This document shows positions 1-12,505 of a stretch of DNA of 64,000 nucleotides, piece by piece. The translations under genes were made by a program, and so were the position numbers. Source of the DNA: Ostrinia nubilalis (lineage: Eukaryota > Arthropoda > Insecta > Lepidoptera > Crambidae); assembly GCF_963855985.1 (NCBI RefSeq), contig NC_087093.1:11167501-11231500 (forward strand), read 5' to 3'. The notes under the pieces are model-generated. The model did not search any database, was not told where the DNA came from, and saw only the letters and a list, made by a program, of their open reading frames with translations. Every line of letters starts with the position of its first letter. The stretch's first letter is position 1.

Positions 1-635
1 GACGAACCTTTTCATTCCGTGACTGTACATACTGTAAATTGTTGTACCTATTAATGTTAGTAATATACAAACAATGAATATTTTAGTTCGATGTTTTAAA
101 AACGAATGTGGACGATGTCTTCTGAATGTTGAAACATATAGTACTAAGTTTAGAAAAGAGGTAATCACACAAATAATTATATGAATGTATGTTGGTATGT
201 TCCGTTATTTAGGGGACATAATATTCAATCAAACGAGATAAGAACAAAATGTAAAGTATGTGCCAACTTTGGAGTAAATTCATGTACTTATCTATGAGAA
301 AGCTAGATAGTCAATATTTATTAGTGTTAGACGATGTAAAAAAGTTAAAAGAATTTACTATAATGTAAGGGATATTGTGGTGAAGTACTTGATTAATATT
401 GATGCACGCCACTTAGTCGTACTTATTTACATTACAATGCCTGCCACGAATCTTGAGCACTCGGTGGAAGAGTAAAAAAAGTAGTTCACTACTTAAATAC
501 TTATTTTGAGAACTTATTTAATACCTACTCTACCTATGGCACGTATTTGGGCCTGTAAATGCTACTTAGTTAATACTACACCTTAAAATTGAGCGAAGTA
601 AACATAATTTATAAGGGTTAAATCAACCTCTACAG
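1..635. other. AT-rich non-coding stretch, left edge
   Basis: No supported gene. A 29-codon open stretch at 74-160 followed by GTAATC resembles a small exon, but it does not join in frame to the open stretch at 636-855, so it is not called. Confidence 0.4.
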
Positions 636-855
636 ATGTTGCGCGTTGTTGCAAGGTGTTGCACAAACACCTTTTCCATCTGTGCGTAGGATCCGTGGCG
701 GAGATTGTACAATGCATTATTGGTGTTGCCAGCTAAACTATTGTATAGATATAAATGGTGTTCTTATTGATGTTTCTTCATTATGTGGAAGGCGTTTAGA
801 AAAAGTACCAGAGGATGTGTGGCGAGCAAATTATAGTGAATTTTTTAAAGGGTAA
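636..855 (+). CDS. possible terminal exon of an unidentified gene
   Basis: An open frame follows a plausible acceptor (CTCTACAG at 628-635) and ends with TAA at 853-855. It encodes about 72 residues with several Cys and Trp and a C-terminus ending NYSEFFKG. The composition looks more protein-like than neighbouring AT-rich frames. An AATAAA at 2627-2632 could end a long 3'UTR. I recognise no family, and no upstream exon joins convincingly, so this may be a chance frame. If real, the gene body lies left of the window. Confidence 0.2.
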
Positions 856-1608
856 GAAACCAGCACAAATATATTTTTCACTGTCAAGTCAAGCTGTGCA
901 ACTCTTGTACTTTTTGCGATAAGTAGATTGAAATTCTATGAAAGTTATATTATTGGCTTCACTTCATGTTCTTTGACTACAATTTATTTGAAATTTCTTC
1001 TAGATCTGCTTCAAGCACGCTTTAGTTCTTTTTCCGATACAAAATTTAGTTACATTATTAAGAAGAAACGATGGAATATTGTATGTAAATGGAAAACGTG
1101 TATTACTAAAACACGAGTAACGCTGAAACATTCTTATGAACTAAACACTATTATGTATTACATTTATACAAATACGTAGCGTAATCTTATATCGAATATA
1201 TTACGATAAATTATGGACTTGTGTACAGTGAATTTTTATTAGTAAGTGGATAAAATATTGAAGTACAATTAGATCTCATGTTTGATGTGATCATCGTTAT
1301 ACGCGGTTTTGATACAAGAATTTGTTATTTAGATACATTGATACTTATTTTTTATCCTGATATCCTTTATTTATACAGTCTTGAAGTATCTATTCATGTA
1401 TATCTTAACATACTGAGATTATTTTGTAAATTGAGGTGCGCTATTATTAATTTGCAATTCTGACTCCTACGTGAGTTTTGGGCGAATGTTTTGGCTGTTA
1501 TTAAACTCAAACTTTATATTTAGACTTGATTCTTTAACTATATTTATTACTTGCTTCCGAGACTCTAATCTCAGCATATTGTTGTAAAATAAAACGGCAG
1601 TGAATACA

Positions 1609-1775
1609 GAGCCCCGATTACGGTAATTTTTAACGTCAACAATCCAGACACGCTTCTCGATTCTGCGATACGATTGGTCGTTCAACAGCGTACGTCAGCT
1701 GTTTTGACCAATCGTATTGCAGAATCAGAAACGCGTCTGGATTGTAGACGTTAAAAGTTACCGTAATCGGGGCTC
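1609..1775. mobile_element. short MITE with perfect inverted ends
   Basis: The ends are exact inverted repeats beginning GAGCCCCGATTACGGTAA, and the two halves stay complementary almost to the centre (for example ATTCTGCGATACGATTGGTC against its complement). The element is 167 bp, has no coding capacity and would fold into a hairpin. I could not see a clean target-site duplication, so the superfamily is open. Confidence 0.75.
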
Positions 1776-3574
1776 AGATTTAGATATTTATCTTGCGATC
1801 GAAACTATTTTTTTATGTTACCTTATACATATAGATATACTTTCAGTCATCTCAGTGAATGCAATGCTATTGACATAATAAAATTTGTAAGTACATATTA
1901 AGTACAGCTTTAATGTTTATTTTGAATATTATTTTGTACCTACATGCTTCGCGCTCGTCTTTTTACTGAAAATTATATTTTTGTTACTACCAACATTTAC
2001 CACAAGGTAAAGGTGTGATGATGTAATGTCAATTAAATATTAAATACGATATAAATCACAATGTTGAACTACTAATCATATTTTTGTTATTTTTGCATAT
2101 GAGCGCGGAGCAGTTTTTCGTAAAATGATAATAAGGTCCAAACGCACTAGGTGTTAAGCTTACTTTTAACAGCGACTCTTGCAACGTCAACGGCAAATCA
2201 ATCCTGGCAGCCGATTTTATACCTTACTAAAAATTGCATTTTATTATTTCAATCGATTACTTAGTTGCTAATTTTCTTTTTCTAATTCGTGTTGATGTCA
2301 TGACTTAACTGGGCGAATATTTGTCTACCCGCGTCGGTTAAATGCGCCTTGGTCTTTGCCGCACCATGTTACAACGATGAATGTAAGTGCATTTGGACCT
2401 TTAATGAAATTATGAAAAGTACTGTAGGCTAATTCGATGTTGTGCGGTGTTCAATTAGTCGGAACCTTTCTACTAAAATATTTTATGGACATGCTCTTTA
2501 CATGAAATGGACTTTTGAAACAAGCGGGTTATCGCAATCTCCAGTGCAGTTGACTAAACACAATATTACTTTCACTTATTAATTATATTTAAATGTAAGC
2601 TTTTCTGTACCTTCGAAATCATTGTAAATAAATCTTTCATATTATATTCCTGTTTTTAATTTTACCTGACTCCTCTTTTAGAACCCTAAAACTTTTACAA
2701 TAAAAATCAATCTGCCAACAACAATAATTTATTTACCCACACACATAGGTACATACAATAAAAACAGAATTAAAAGCTAGCACAGCACTTGAAAGTTAAA
2801 ATAAGAAACAGATTTGATATCTACGTACAGAATGTTTACCTTAATTTAATTTAGCTACGACATAAAATTATTCATTACTATTCCTATGGATGATAATGAT
2901 TCGAGTTCTAACAGTTAAAACGATGTCTTTAAAAGAAATAGACCTTCATCTATAATTCAAAATAATACTGGAAGTACAAGTTAGTAGGTAGATCGGTTGT
3001 TTTGAATTGTAATTGACTTAAAACATTTTACTACACGTCCTGGTGGAACTCTTACTTACAAACGGTGCTACAATATTTGCTGCCTGCTCATTGGAGCTCA
3101 AATCTATTAAACCAATAATATTATTAAGTCGCTGCCAAGTTTTGACAAGTAGTAATGAGTGTGTAAGCATACAATTGTAACACCGAATACATTGTTTGAA
3201 ATTAATTGTTCAACTTAGAAATTAATAATCTACTGGCTTACTACTAAATTAATAATCTACTCCGCAACCGCAAAGGCGCAAAGTTCATATTATATGGGCA
3301 ATTTTGAGTAATTTTATTACTCAGCAAAATAATGTACTTGCTCTCTGAATTAACTACGTCTACGTATTGCCTTGACATCACAATTGGCATAATCGCTCTG
3401 AATAAGACAATTAATTGCCCTTGAAATAACCACCAATTGCTCGCCTAAGACTGTCCACATTTTCGGCCGTCTTCTCTTTCATCTCGAGATTCTATGTTAG
3501 TGCTAGTGACAAATTCAACCGAAAATGTATAAATCGGACAACGGAGTAGGCCCGTAGACGTCTGGGAACAGTTA
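1776..3574. other. intergenic, no gene seen
   Basis: AT-rich sequence with stops in all frames. The only signal noted is an AATAAA at 2627-2632, which on the plus strand could end a transcript entering from the left. Confidence 0.4.
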
Positions 3575-3748
3575 GCGCCTTCAAATTCCAGGCGAAAAAA
3601 GGCAGCGCTACAGTGGCGCCACTATGGCGCGATTGCTAGCTTGCAGCGCCATTACCATGACAAAGACGTGCGGCTGTTGCGCTTCTAGAAATTTCATGAA
3701 ACTAGTAGCGCCACTACAGCGCTTCCTCAGACCTCTGATTTGAAGGCG
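3575..3748. mobile_element. small MITE-like inverted repeat
   Basis: The ends GCGCCTTCAAATT (left) and TGATTTGAAGGCG (right) are inverted relative to each other. Between them lie several GCGCC/GGCGC blocks (AGTGGCGCCACTATGGCGCG) that pair with TAGCGCCACTACAGCGC. About 174 bp, clearly GC-richer than its surroundings. No target duplication was identified. Confidence 0.45.
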
Positions 3749-6365
3749 TCCCAAAACTTATTCAGGACTTTCACAGAAGAAAAGTTCTAATATTACATTA
3801 ATTTTATCTACTATCGCCATGAATAAAAATATAGTACGCATTTATGATTTATTTAAATTCTACAATTTGACAACAATAATAGAAAAAATATCCAATATAT
3901 TATTATAATAATAGGAAAATATACACGATATATTATAAAGAATTAAAATTGAAACATTTCAGATAAAAATAAGTTTGTGACCAGTAAGTTTAAAAGATGA
4001 TAGTAATGTTATAAATGCTTGATATAGTGAGTCGCGTTCACATACATAATACCTACACAGCATGGTAGGTACTTATAATATGGTAACTACGATTCTGGTT
4101 TTGTACTTATTTCTATAAAAGAAAACTGACAAAGAGCTATACCTAATAAAGAATAAATAAAATTTTAAGATAAATATTTCTAACCGCTATCACACTAATA
4201 CGGATAATTATTTTGCTACATTATCATGTCTGTGAGTGAGGTCTTACTCAAATATTAAATAATGATAATTAAATTATCAATTCTATAAATGACGCAAAAT
4301 ACACAAGAAGAAATACGTACTTAATTATTATAATATTTTGATTATTATAGAAATATATTATAAATAATGGGAACTATAATCTTGTAGATTGTATAAAACT
4401 TATAATTTCACAGGTAAATGTCATCGTATTTGAAAAATATCTAACACACAGCTTGTTAGCATCCGCGACTTTGTAAGCGCAATATGCTGGCAGTTTATTG
4501 GTTTGCGATCCAAATCGGGTCATGGTCATACAATATTATTCATCCCATCCTACATGCGTATGCGTTTATTGCCATTTTACGGATCTAAGATTCCTAAGAG
4601 ACTAGGGCTCATTCGAACAGAGCAAGGCGTAAATGTATGCGGATTATTATTGCTAATTAATTTTAGATGATACATGTAGATGTGGATGATATAAATTTAA
4701 ATTATGCGGTTTATACGTAAAAAGCCCTATTGCTGTTCAAAGATAATGTTCAATGATGAATCTCTGAACTATCTGACTGACTGACATCCAATCCACAGGC
4801 TTGAACCTTTGTACAAGTTTGAATCCAATGAGTCGTTTACTATACGGGCCAAAAATTAGATGTAAATAGAACCTTTTACATATAGACCTACTTAATAATG
4901 ATTTATGCCGTGACATACTAATGAAATACTAGCTATTCTAAAATGCCATAACACCGAACGAGGACGAGGAAGTACCCTACACCACTGTACACATTTTTAC
5001 TTCTTACAGAAAAAAATCTTCTATTTTTTAATTGTAATATTTTTCACCATCTACCATTAACTATGAGTAAATAAATCGAAAACTAACACTTAAATGACAA
5101 ATTGAAACATTGAAAACATTTCTCCAACACAGTGGACATCATTAAGTAGTTAAGTACCTAAAAACGGACTGATAGTTAACGCACAGTTTAATGGACACGG
5201 GTTACACAACAGTTAGGTAACTCTGTGGAAAAGCCCAATCACCAGCAGGCGGATCTTTCATCATATAAATATTTTATGAATTTAGAAATTTCTTCCCGAA
5301 AGGGATGAAAAAATATGAGGATTGAGAGGTTTTTAAGAAATCAGATATTTGCGGGAAAAAACTTTCCAGGAGCTTCGTTCCTTATTAAGTCCCAAATATT
5401 CCCATTGGAGAACAGATGAGAAGATAGTTATATGAGGAACCATAATAGTTTAGCTAGGAAATTATAAAGAAAATGGAAAATTGTATACGACAAAGACATC
5501 ACACGTGTCAAACATACATGTATATAGGCGGCTATAAATTACCTATTTATTTAGACATTCATGAATTTATAGTGTACCTGTATGACTACAGAAATTTAAA
5601 ACTGCCTAACGGCAGCTGTCGAGCTATATTTAGATGAAGAGTAGCCGACCTCGCGCGAAGCCAAACAATAGCTAAATGTTTACAGGTTGCAGCTATATCC
5701 AATCCAATATACCCGACTGAAAAGTAAATTTCTGGTGCTCCAGAAATTAACTTTGTAGCCAGCACATCCATCATAATATTAACAGGTGCTATTAGTTACA
5801 AGATAAGAACCAGATACCTACTTAAGATTTGCACGCAATTTATAACCTAACCTGTAATCATATTTTTATGTAGCTATACTCTAAAATAGTTAAACAATAA
5901 ATGTATTATAATTGCATATATCATTAATATAGAATGTCATTTATTTTTCCTGGTACATTATTATATCAGAAATACCAACTTTTTATTTGCGAAATGTATA
6001 TTTGCGTCAGCATAATGCTGACTTAGATAATTAAGTACTGTATATTTATAACATTCGATATAACGTAATCAGATTTAATGAATAATATTACAATAAATAA
6101 TTCATCATAATTCTATGTTGGCACTAAGTATAAATTGTAATAGAAAAGTCAGAACTAATTAATTAACTTTAAAAGGAAAAGTAAAAGAAATATCTCTGAA
6201 TCAGGAATGTATGAATATTATAATATTCGTAAAATATATTTTCTTACAGTTTACCAAATACTATTTAATTCTTGAACTAGAAAAAAATAATCAATACGTT
6301 TGTAGGTATAATATTCAACAGTTTTACTGTGTCATTACAATCAACAAAGATTTGCATACAATATA
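3749..6365. other. intergenic, AT-rich, with one rdgB-derived fragment
   Basis: No gene is supported. Frames on both strands are broken by stops. The one explained segment is the short copy of rdgB coding sequence at 5232-5275, listed separately. Confidence 0.4.
5232..5275 (-). pseudogene. fragment of rdgB coding sequence
   Basis: Bases 5242-5272 are identical, in the same orientation, to 9717-9747 inside rdgB (31 of 31), and similarity continues with a few mismatches over about 44 bp. Read on the minus strand it encodes the same IYMMKDPPAG stretch that lies at residues 921-930 of rdgB. Outside this block the two loci diverge at once. No splice sites or longer homology are visible, so this is a duplicated scrap rather than an alternative exon. 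Confidence 0.75.
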
Positions 6366-7507
6366 CAGGGTGACTGGAACTGAACCCGCCATAGCTAATA
6401 CGCGTATAGAGGAGGTCATTTGCTAATTATTGAACCTTACTTTCTATGACTAAAGTTTTATAGTTTAGGAGATATTATGACAATTTTTATACTTGTTTCA
6501 GATTTTCCCGAAATTTGACCTAAAAACTGCTTTAATTTTTTTTCTCGCATGATTTTAACCGATTTTTTTATTTGATACTAATATCGAATAAACCTTTAGT
6601 CAAATAAAATAAATTTCAGATCTAGATAATGATTCAATAACTAGTTACGAGCCGCCAAAGTTCAACAAAAGTACAAACCACGATAAAATTTTCAAATTCG
6701 ATTTCGATTTAAGAAAAAACTAATGGTGATAATGGATTGCCAATGATCTTAAAAATATCTCTACCTTCTCTTCTTTCCAATGACATATCACACGTAGTAA
6801 TTAGATATTGAAATTTATTAAAAATTCAAAGTTTATGGAAGAAAATGGAGTAATTTACGAAAATTATCCATACAAAGTTTCTTCAAACAACTCATATTTT
6901 CTGCTATACTCCTTTTCATAACTATTTTCGTGTTTTTTTTAAATGAATTTAAAAATAATAATCACATTATAAAGAAAAAAAAATTCAAAAAATTCAAAAT
7001 CAACTTTGTATGGATAATTTTTGTATTATTACTCCATTTTCTTCCATAAACTTTGAATTTTTGATAAATTTCAATATCCAATTACAACGTGTGATATATC
7101 ATTGGAAAGAAGAGAAGCTGGAGATATTTTTAAGATTATTGGCAATCCATTATCACCATTAATTTTTGTTTCAATCGAATTTGAAGTAGAATTTTTTATC
7201 GTGGTTTGTACTTTTGTTGAACTTTGGCGGCTCGTAACTAGCTATTCAATCATTATCTGGATCTGAAATTTATTTTATTTGAATAAAGACATATTCGATA
7301 TTAATATCAAATAAAAAAAAACTGTTGAAATCACGCGAGAAAAAAAATTGAAGCAGTTTTTAGGTCAAATTTCGGAAAAATCTGAAAAAAGTTGACATAA
7401 TCTCCTAAACTATAAAACTTTAGCCATAGAAAGTAAGGTTCAATAATTAGCAAATGACCTCCTCTATACGCCTATTAGCTATGGCGGGTTCAGTTCCAGT
7501 CACCTTG
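6366..7507. mobile_element. 1.1-kb foldback element, TA-flanked
   Basis: The ends read CAGGGTGACTGGAACTGAAC on the left and, in reverse complement, CAAGGTGACTGGAACTGAAC on the right. The arms (about 6366-6880 and 6995-7507) are near-complementary for roughly 500 bp around a short central loop. TA flanks both ends, which fits a Tc1/mariner-type insertion. No transposase frame is present. A transcript across it would form a long hairpin. Confidence 0.8.
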
Positions 7508-8992
7508 TAATATTTTTTTTACATAATCTAATAATCAATTTAGTTATCGCAGTAGCTTATACTTTTTATAATTTGTGTATGTTTCACAAATAATATGTAA
7601 ATTATGTATTTCGATATTACTTGACAAATATAACTTTTGTATTTTATAATGTTATTTGATTGTATGAGTGTAGTTGGCAAGTTAATAATTGTGAATTTAA
7701 TAGAAAGTATGAACCTGTATACATATTAATATAAATAATAATTATTTTAAATATTTTGTATTAATACCGCCTCTGAAACATACCTACATAGATGGTTAAA
7801 ATTTAACTGTGAAAATAAGACGTCTTCTACTTAGATTCTATATCCTAAGTTTTAAGTGTAATAAATCTATTGTATTTGTAGGTAGGTATGTCGAGTTATA
7901 ATAACCTAACAGTTACAGTAAAGTACAGAATTATTGAAATTATTGCAAAGTTTGACTCTCTGAGCTTATACATTACACATACGAAGTAAAAACACAACGT
8001 GTAATTGAATTAACAAGAAAAAAGTTTGTATCGTGTTTAGAATCGATCGACTTTATTTAAATAATTTAGTTTTTTTTTTCTTAAAAAAGATCAAATAAAT
8101 GATTATAAAATTTAAAAACAACTTTTATTTCAATCCACTGTCGTTTTACGTCCACAAAGTGTGTTATTTGTGATTACATCTTATGGTTTTCGGTTATGTT
8201 ATTGTGTGTTGTACTCATGGTTATTTCAATTACACTTTGTATATAAAAATAATTTTAGACTGTGTTGTATCAGTATGTATGACGTAATATCATTATAATT
8301 ACTATTAGATACGATACAAAAGGAAAAATTTTACATTATTATATTAATAAAATTGCCCAAAGTAAGCGTAGGTACTTATCTACGTAACTAAATTATTCTT
8401 ATTCATACAAACATTATATTCAAGACTAGAATAATAGATGTAATATAAATACTTGCAAAGGGCAGAGTTTCTTTTCTTTCCTCCAAATACGAATATTCAA
8501 AATGAATTTGTTAGTCATATCATATAAGATAGATAGATAGATATAAAGAAGTCTCTATATCTAAAAAGTCCCAAATTTTATACATAAATAATGTCGTCAT
8601 AACCATTACAATTAGTTAGGTACATAGTGACTATAATTGATGTGCAGCACGTAGCACACCAACACAACAACCGGTTTTTAACTTTATATACGTATATTTA
8701 TTTATATATTGGATAATATATTTTTTATGATCGTAATAAAATAATTTTTATACAATTTATAATCGACAAGAAGAAAACGCACGAACGAACACGAATGGAA
8801 TCACCGCACTATCTTAATTTAGTAACATTATTATTATTATCATAAGGGTAAAATTTTACAGACATCAATTTTTACGAGTAAATAAATGAATTAACAATAC
8901 TGTATAATAATAATTACGCACCGTGGTCACTATAATATCATATTATCCAAAAAAGCGCTTGAAATACTTAAAGCATGATTGAAATTATCACA
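7508..8992 (-). other. rdgB downstream region
   Basis: Very AT-rich. A minus-strand AATAAA (8702-8697) lies about 290 nt past the rdgB stop and is the nearest polyadenylation signal I found. A further one lies near 8050. A short GATA repeat occurs around 8530-8545. No other gene is visible. Confidence 0.4.
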
Positions 8993-11900
8993 TTAACGAC
9001 GATTGCGAGAGGATGATGTGTTGTTTACCGGCGCCAGCAGCCGCCGGGGCACGAGAAGCCGAGCGTTGCCTCGGGCGGGCCTGACGGCTCCTGGCTGCTT
9101 CAAATCTGCCAAGTGAGAGGCGTATCCGTCGGCCAAAGTAGTCGCCATGTTACTGTATTTCTTACTTATGCGACCTATAGCATAAATCTGCTTCGGAGAT
9201 AGCCCGCAGTTATGGTACACCGTTATGTCTTTCCCGGATCCATAAGCCGCATGCAGTATTACACCTTGCTCCGTAATTAGACTGTTCAAATGAGCTGCTT
9301 TATGCCCTAAGGGGTCTGTAGAGAAGCCATCTGAGAAGAAAACTAACCCATGCGGGAAGTTATGTTCAGCCAACCAAGACACGACCTTCCTTTGTTGCAT
9401 ATCAGGTCTCCCAGTTATGTAAAGAATGAGATATCCCAAGTCTTGCCAGAATCGAACAACGTCGACTGCCCCGGCTCTTACTTTTGGATCACGACCAGTC
9501 ACTGAAACGCTAGCCGTGAAAGAGCCATCGATACTGAAAACCACACATTCGGTTTGCGGGGGAACAACCGATAGATGGAAATTACAACTAGTATGGTCAC
9601 CTCTAACTACCACTCTCATTGGATATATCCCACACCCAACACTTTGCTTTTCTGGGATAGTGTATGAAATCCTCCCAGTTTTATCAGTAACCACAGTAGC
9701 CAACATAGCCCATTCTCCAGCAGGCGGATCTTTCATCATATAAATATCAACTTTCTCTCCTGTCAAATTAATCATATCCAGAGGTCCATACATGAATCTG
9801 GCTGTAAATGTTTGGGGATTACCCTCTTTCAGGATAACATCGTTTGCCCTGTGATTGGCTGCTACATTTTTTAATTTCACTGAGGTTCTTTTCCTCATCC
9901 ATTTCTCTCGTTCCTGATCAGGTTTGAATAAAGTGCATTCTTTATCATCTGAATGACTGTAGAGAGCCAAATCAAAATGCCCAATTTGACGTAAAATAAA
10001 GGCTATCACATCGGAGCTCTCCCAGTAACTGGCGTGGAATAAATGAGGCAGAGCATTAGTGGGAAAGTTTGTTAAACCTTCGGGACAGTATAAGGCATAG
10101 TCCAAACGTTTAGAACCCCACCATTTTTGCTGTAAAGCATTCATTGTAATTAAGGGAATGTTGTCAACTAAACCACTCACTGTACTCTGAACTGATGCTT
10201 CCGATAATCTTCTCAATACTGGAGTAGGAGGCATTTGTAAATGATCACCAAATAATTGTGGATGACTTTGTATTAATTCCATGAGATGGTAAGGTTGACC
10301 ATTACCCAAGGGATATTTTGCATATCTAGCAACATTAATTGGTGGTAAGTTTGTAAATCTTGCAGAAAGTAAAGGTTCCATTCTAGCAGCAACCGGATCA
10401 GTAGGATGGAACAGATTGAAGACCTGTTGGACAGGTGGCTTCACAATATCACGCGACTTATCATCCGAAATCTTCCGTGATGCTAAAATTAAAGATAGTG
10501 GACTACCAAATGTGAAAAAATCACTGACCTCAAATTCAAATTTAATTTGATTCTCACTCGTTGAAGATGAACGTCGCCTTGGCGTAGGAGCTTGCAAGTG
10601 TGATTTATTTAGATAATGTTCAGTAGTGTCATTTGGTATTGTAATCTCAGTATCTAAAATGCTGTTTTCACTATCGTGACGAGATTGGTATTGTAAAGTT
10701 CGGCAAAGAGCATCGTATGCTAAAACAGAACCCATGCTGTCACCTACAACACAAACTTGACCATTAAATCCTCTGCCATCATCAGATTTCATAAATTCAC
10801 TGTAAACAGCATTGGCTGAGTTAATGGTTTTTGTTACTGATTCCACATAGTCAGGAGAACTAGTAGCAATTAAAGGTATAGCACCAATAGGTATAAGATC
10901 ATTTGTTAGAGAAGGCGATTCAACGGTGGATGGCGAACAGTCAAAACTATAAGGGCTAAGTGTTGAAAGAACGCCTAGAGCTTCCGTGCATACAGATGGA
11001 CACGATACTAATTTTATAGTGACGTGTCCTACTAAAGTTGGATAATGTTGACGCATTACTGATTCGAAAGCACCCTTGAATGTAGTTACGTCTGATTTTT
11101 TAGCTGTCATATCAACATTAGCATCTAAAACACTACCAGCATGGAAAACTAATATTAGCACAGTAGTTGGGCATGAACTATGAACAGGTGTTTCAGGACA
11201 GCCGTCGATACTTTGGTGACTCTGCAGTGTCACCATTCTACGGGAACCTCTTTCTGATGTAACTCTTTTCAAGAATGTAGGGTTGAATATACTATCGTCT
11301 TGCGCTTGATCTCCTTGGGTTGGAGAAATATCAATATCTGCTGCATCTAAAGAACACATTGAAGACCACTTGTTGAATGAAGATTCACAATCATAAAACT
11401 CATCTTCAGATCCAGTTTCAGTTTCTGATTCTCTTACGATTGTCTCCATGCGCCAATTGGCTACCTGCTGCTGCAAACTTTTTATAGAACCAGAAGAAGA
11501 TGACCTTAGGTTACTCTTAGAACTCTTATGTTCTGATGGAGGAGTACCTTCAGGGGTTACATGTTTTGAGATCCTTTTATCGTTACTTCTTTTAGGAGCC
11601 AATGGAGTTGGCATGTCTTCATTTTTCTCTAAACTACTCATGGTAGCTGCAAGAGACTTTGAATTTTCCTCAGAAATGTCTTGTTCATCACCTGAATCAC
11701 CACCCATTTTCTTTTTCAAGGCGAGTTGCGTTTGTCGTTCGATTTCACGTATATCTTCCATTGTTAATCCATGCCATTCGTCTTGCCAGGCCCACGCTTG
11801 TCTGTGCGCCCTTAGCATGGTTTTTCTTAAGGCAACATCATGAATAAATTTCTCCAATTTGGTTTGCATCCCCCAATAACGGAATTCCACTCGACAAAGT

Positions 11901-12505
11901 TTATAGGCACACATGAGAGATTTTCCATTTGGCAGTGGTTGTGGTTTTCCCTGGACTTCTGCCCAGTAGTCCTCCAACCAAGTATCAGTTAAAGGACCTC
12001 TATTGCATTTTTGAGACACAAAACATTTAGGATCTTCTTCTCTTACATAATCATTGCCATAAAGTTGATCTTTAACAACATCAATAACATCAACAATCCT
12101 ACTTTTTAAATCACTTCCACTTAGGTTGAAGACATTTTCTTGGTGGCCATTGTCACCATAATAATATGTTTCAATTTCCAGAGAAAATTTCTCAACAAAT
12201 GGACATGTGTATCTCGTTTTTGTATAAGGATAGGCATTCCAAGCTTCTTCGGAAACGGTTAAGGCTGATTTGGGAAGTAAACTTTTGAACCATCCTGGCA
12301 AGTGACTACCAACATGATATATTTTTTGTGTATACTGACCTTTTCCTCCAGGCCCATCTTCATATGGCTCATTGATCAAAATCTCTACACCACTTCCTTC
12401 TCCTGAACTTTCATCCCTACTCTTCTTTGCAATCATATACAGCTGAGCAATCCGGTATTCCTCTACCGTCAAGGGCAAAGGTATACGGTACTCCTTAATT
12501 AGCAT
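8993..12505 (-). CDS. rdgB: rdgB, membrane-associated phosphatidylinositol transfer protein
   Basis: An uninterrupted 1170-residue frame. Residues 1-265 form the PITP domain, which in this family moves phosphatidylinositol and phosphatidic acid at ER-plasma membrane contacts and supports phospholipase C signalling in photoreceptors. An FFAT-like motif EFYDCES (369-375) should bind VAP in the ER. A DDHD domain follows (about 655-835), with a lipase-like GDSMGS at 588-593 upstream of it. A C-terminal LNS2 domain (about 985-1115) contains SIDGSF and TGRPDMQQRK. Length matches the family. The start follows a clear 3' splice site: TTTCAG precedes 12527, so the message has at least one 5'UTR intron while the coding part has none. 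CPT2 lies upstream on the same strand. Identification is firm; the intronless state is unusual for a gene this long. Confidence 0.95.
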   Translation of the reverse strand: MLIKEYRIPLPLTVEEYRIAQLYMIAKKSRDESSGEGSGVEILINEPYEDGPGGKGQYTQKIYHVGSHLPGWFKSLLPKSALTVSEEAWNAYPYTKTRYTCPFVEKFSLEIETYYYGDNGHQENVFNLSGSDLKSRIVDVIDVVKDQLYGNDYVREEDPKCFVSQKCNRGPLTDTWLEDYWAEVQGKPQPLPNGKSLMCAYKLCRVEFRYWGMQTKLEKFIHDVALRKTMLRAHRQAWAWQDEWHGLTMEDIREIERQTQLALKKKMGGDSGDEQDISEENSKSLAATMSSLEKNEDMPTPLAPKRSNDKRISKHVTPEGTPPSEHKSSKSNLRSSSSGSIKSLQQQVANWRMETIVRESETETGSEDEFYDCESSFNKWSSMCSLDAADIDISPTQGDQAQDDSIFNPTFLKRVTSERGSRRMVTLQSHQSIDGCPETPVHSSCPTTVLILVFHAGSVLDANVDMTAKKSDVTTFKGAFESVMRQHYPTLVGHVTIKLVSCPSVCTEALGVLSTLSPYSFDCSPSTVESPSLTNDLIPIGAIPLIATSSPDYVESVTKTINSANAVYSEFMKSDDGRGFNGQVCVVGDSMGSVLAYDALCRTLQYQSRHDSENSILDTEITIPNDTTEHYLNKSHLQAPTPRRRSSSTSENQIKFEFEVSDFFTFGSPLSLILASRKISDDKSRDIVKPPVQQVFNLFHPTDPVAARMEPLLSARFTNLPPINVARYAKYPLGNGQPYHLMELIQSHPQLFGDHLQMPPTPVLRRLSEASVQSTVSGLVDNIPLITMNALQQKWWGSKRLDYALYCPEGLTNFPTNALPHLFHASYWESSDVIAFILRQIGHFDLALYSHSDDKECTLFKPDQEREKWMRKRTSVKLKNVAANHRANDVILKEGNPQTFTARFMYGPLDMINLTGEKVDIYMMKDPPAGEWAMLATVVTDKTGRISYTIPEKQSVGCGIYPMRVVVRGDHTSCNFHLSVVPPQTECVVFSIDGSFTASVSVTGRDPKVRAGAVDVVRFWQDLGYLILYITGRPDMQQRKVVSWLAEHNFPHGLVFFSDGFSTDPLGHKAAHLNSLITEQGVILHAAYGSGKDITVYHNCGLSPKQIYAIGRISKKYSNMATTLADGYASHLADLKQPGAVRPARGNARLLVPRRLLAPVNNTSSSRNRR

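Noticed and set aside
11448..11847. Plus-strand frames of 131 and 62 codons
   Set aside because: Shadows of the rdgB coding sequence on the opposite strand.
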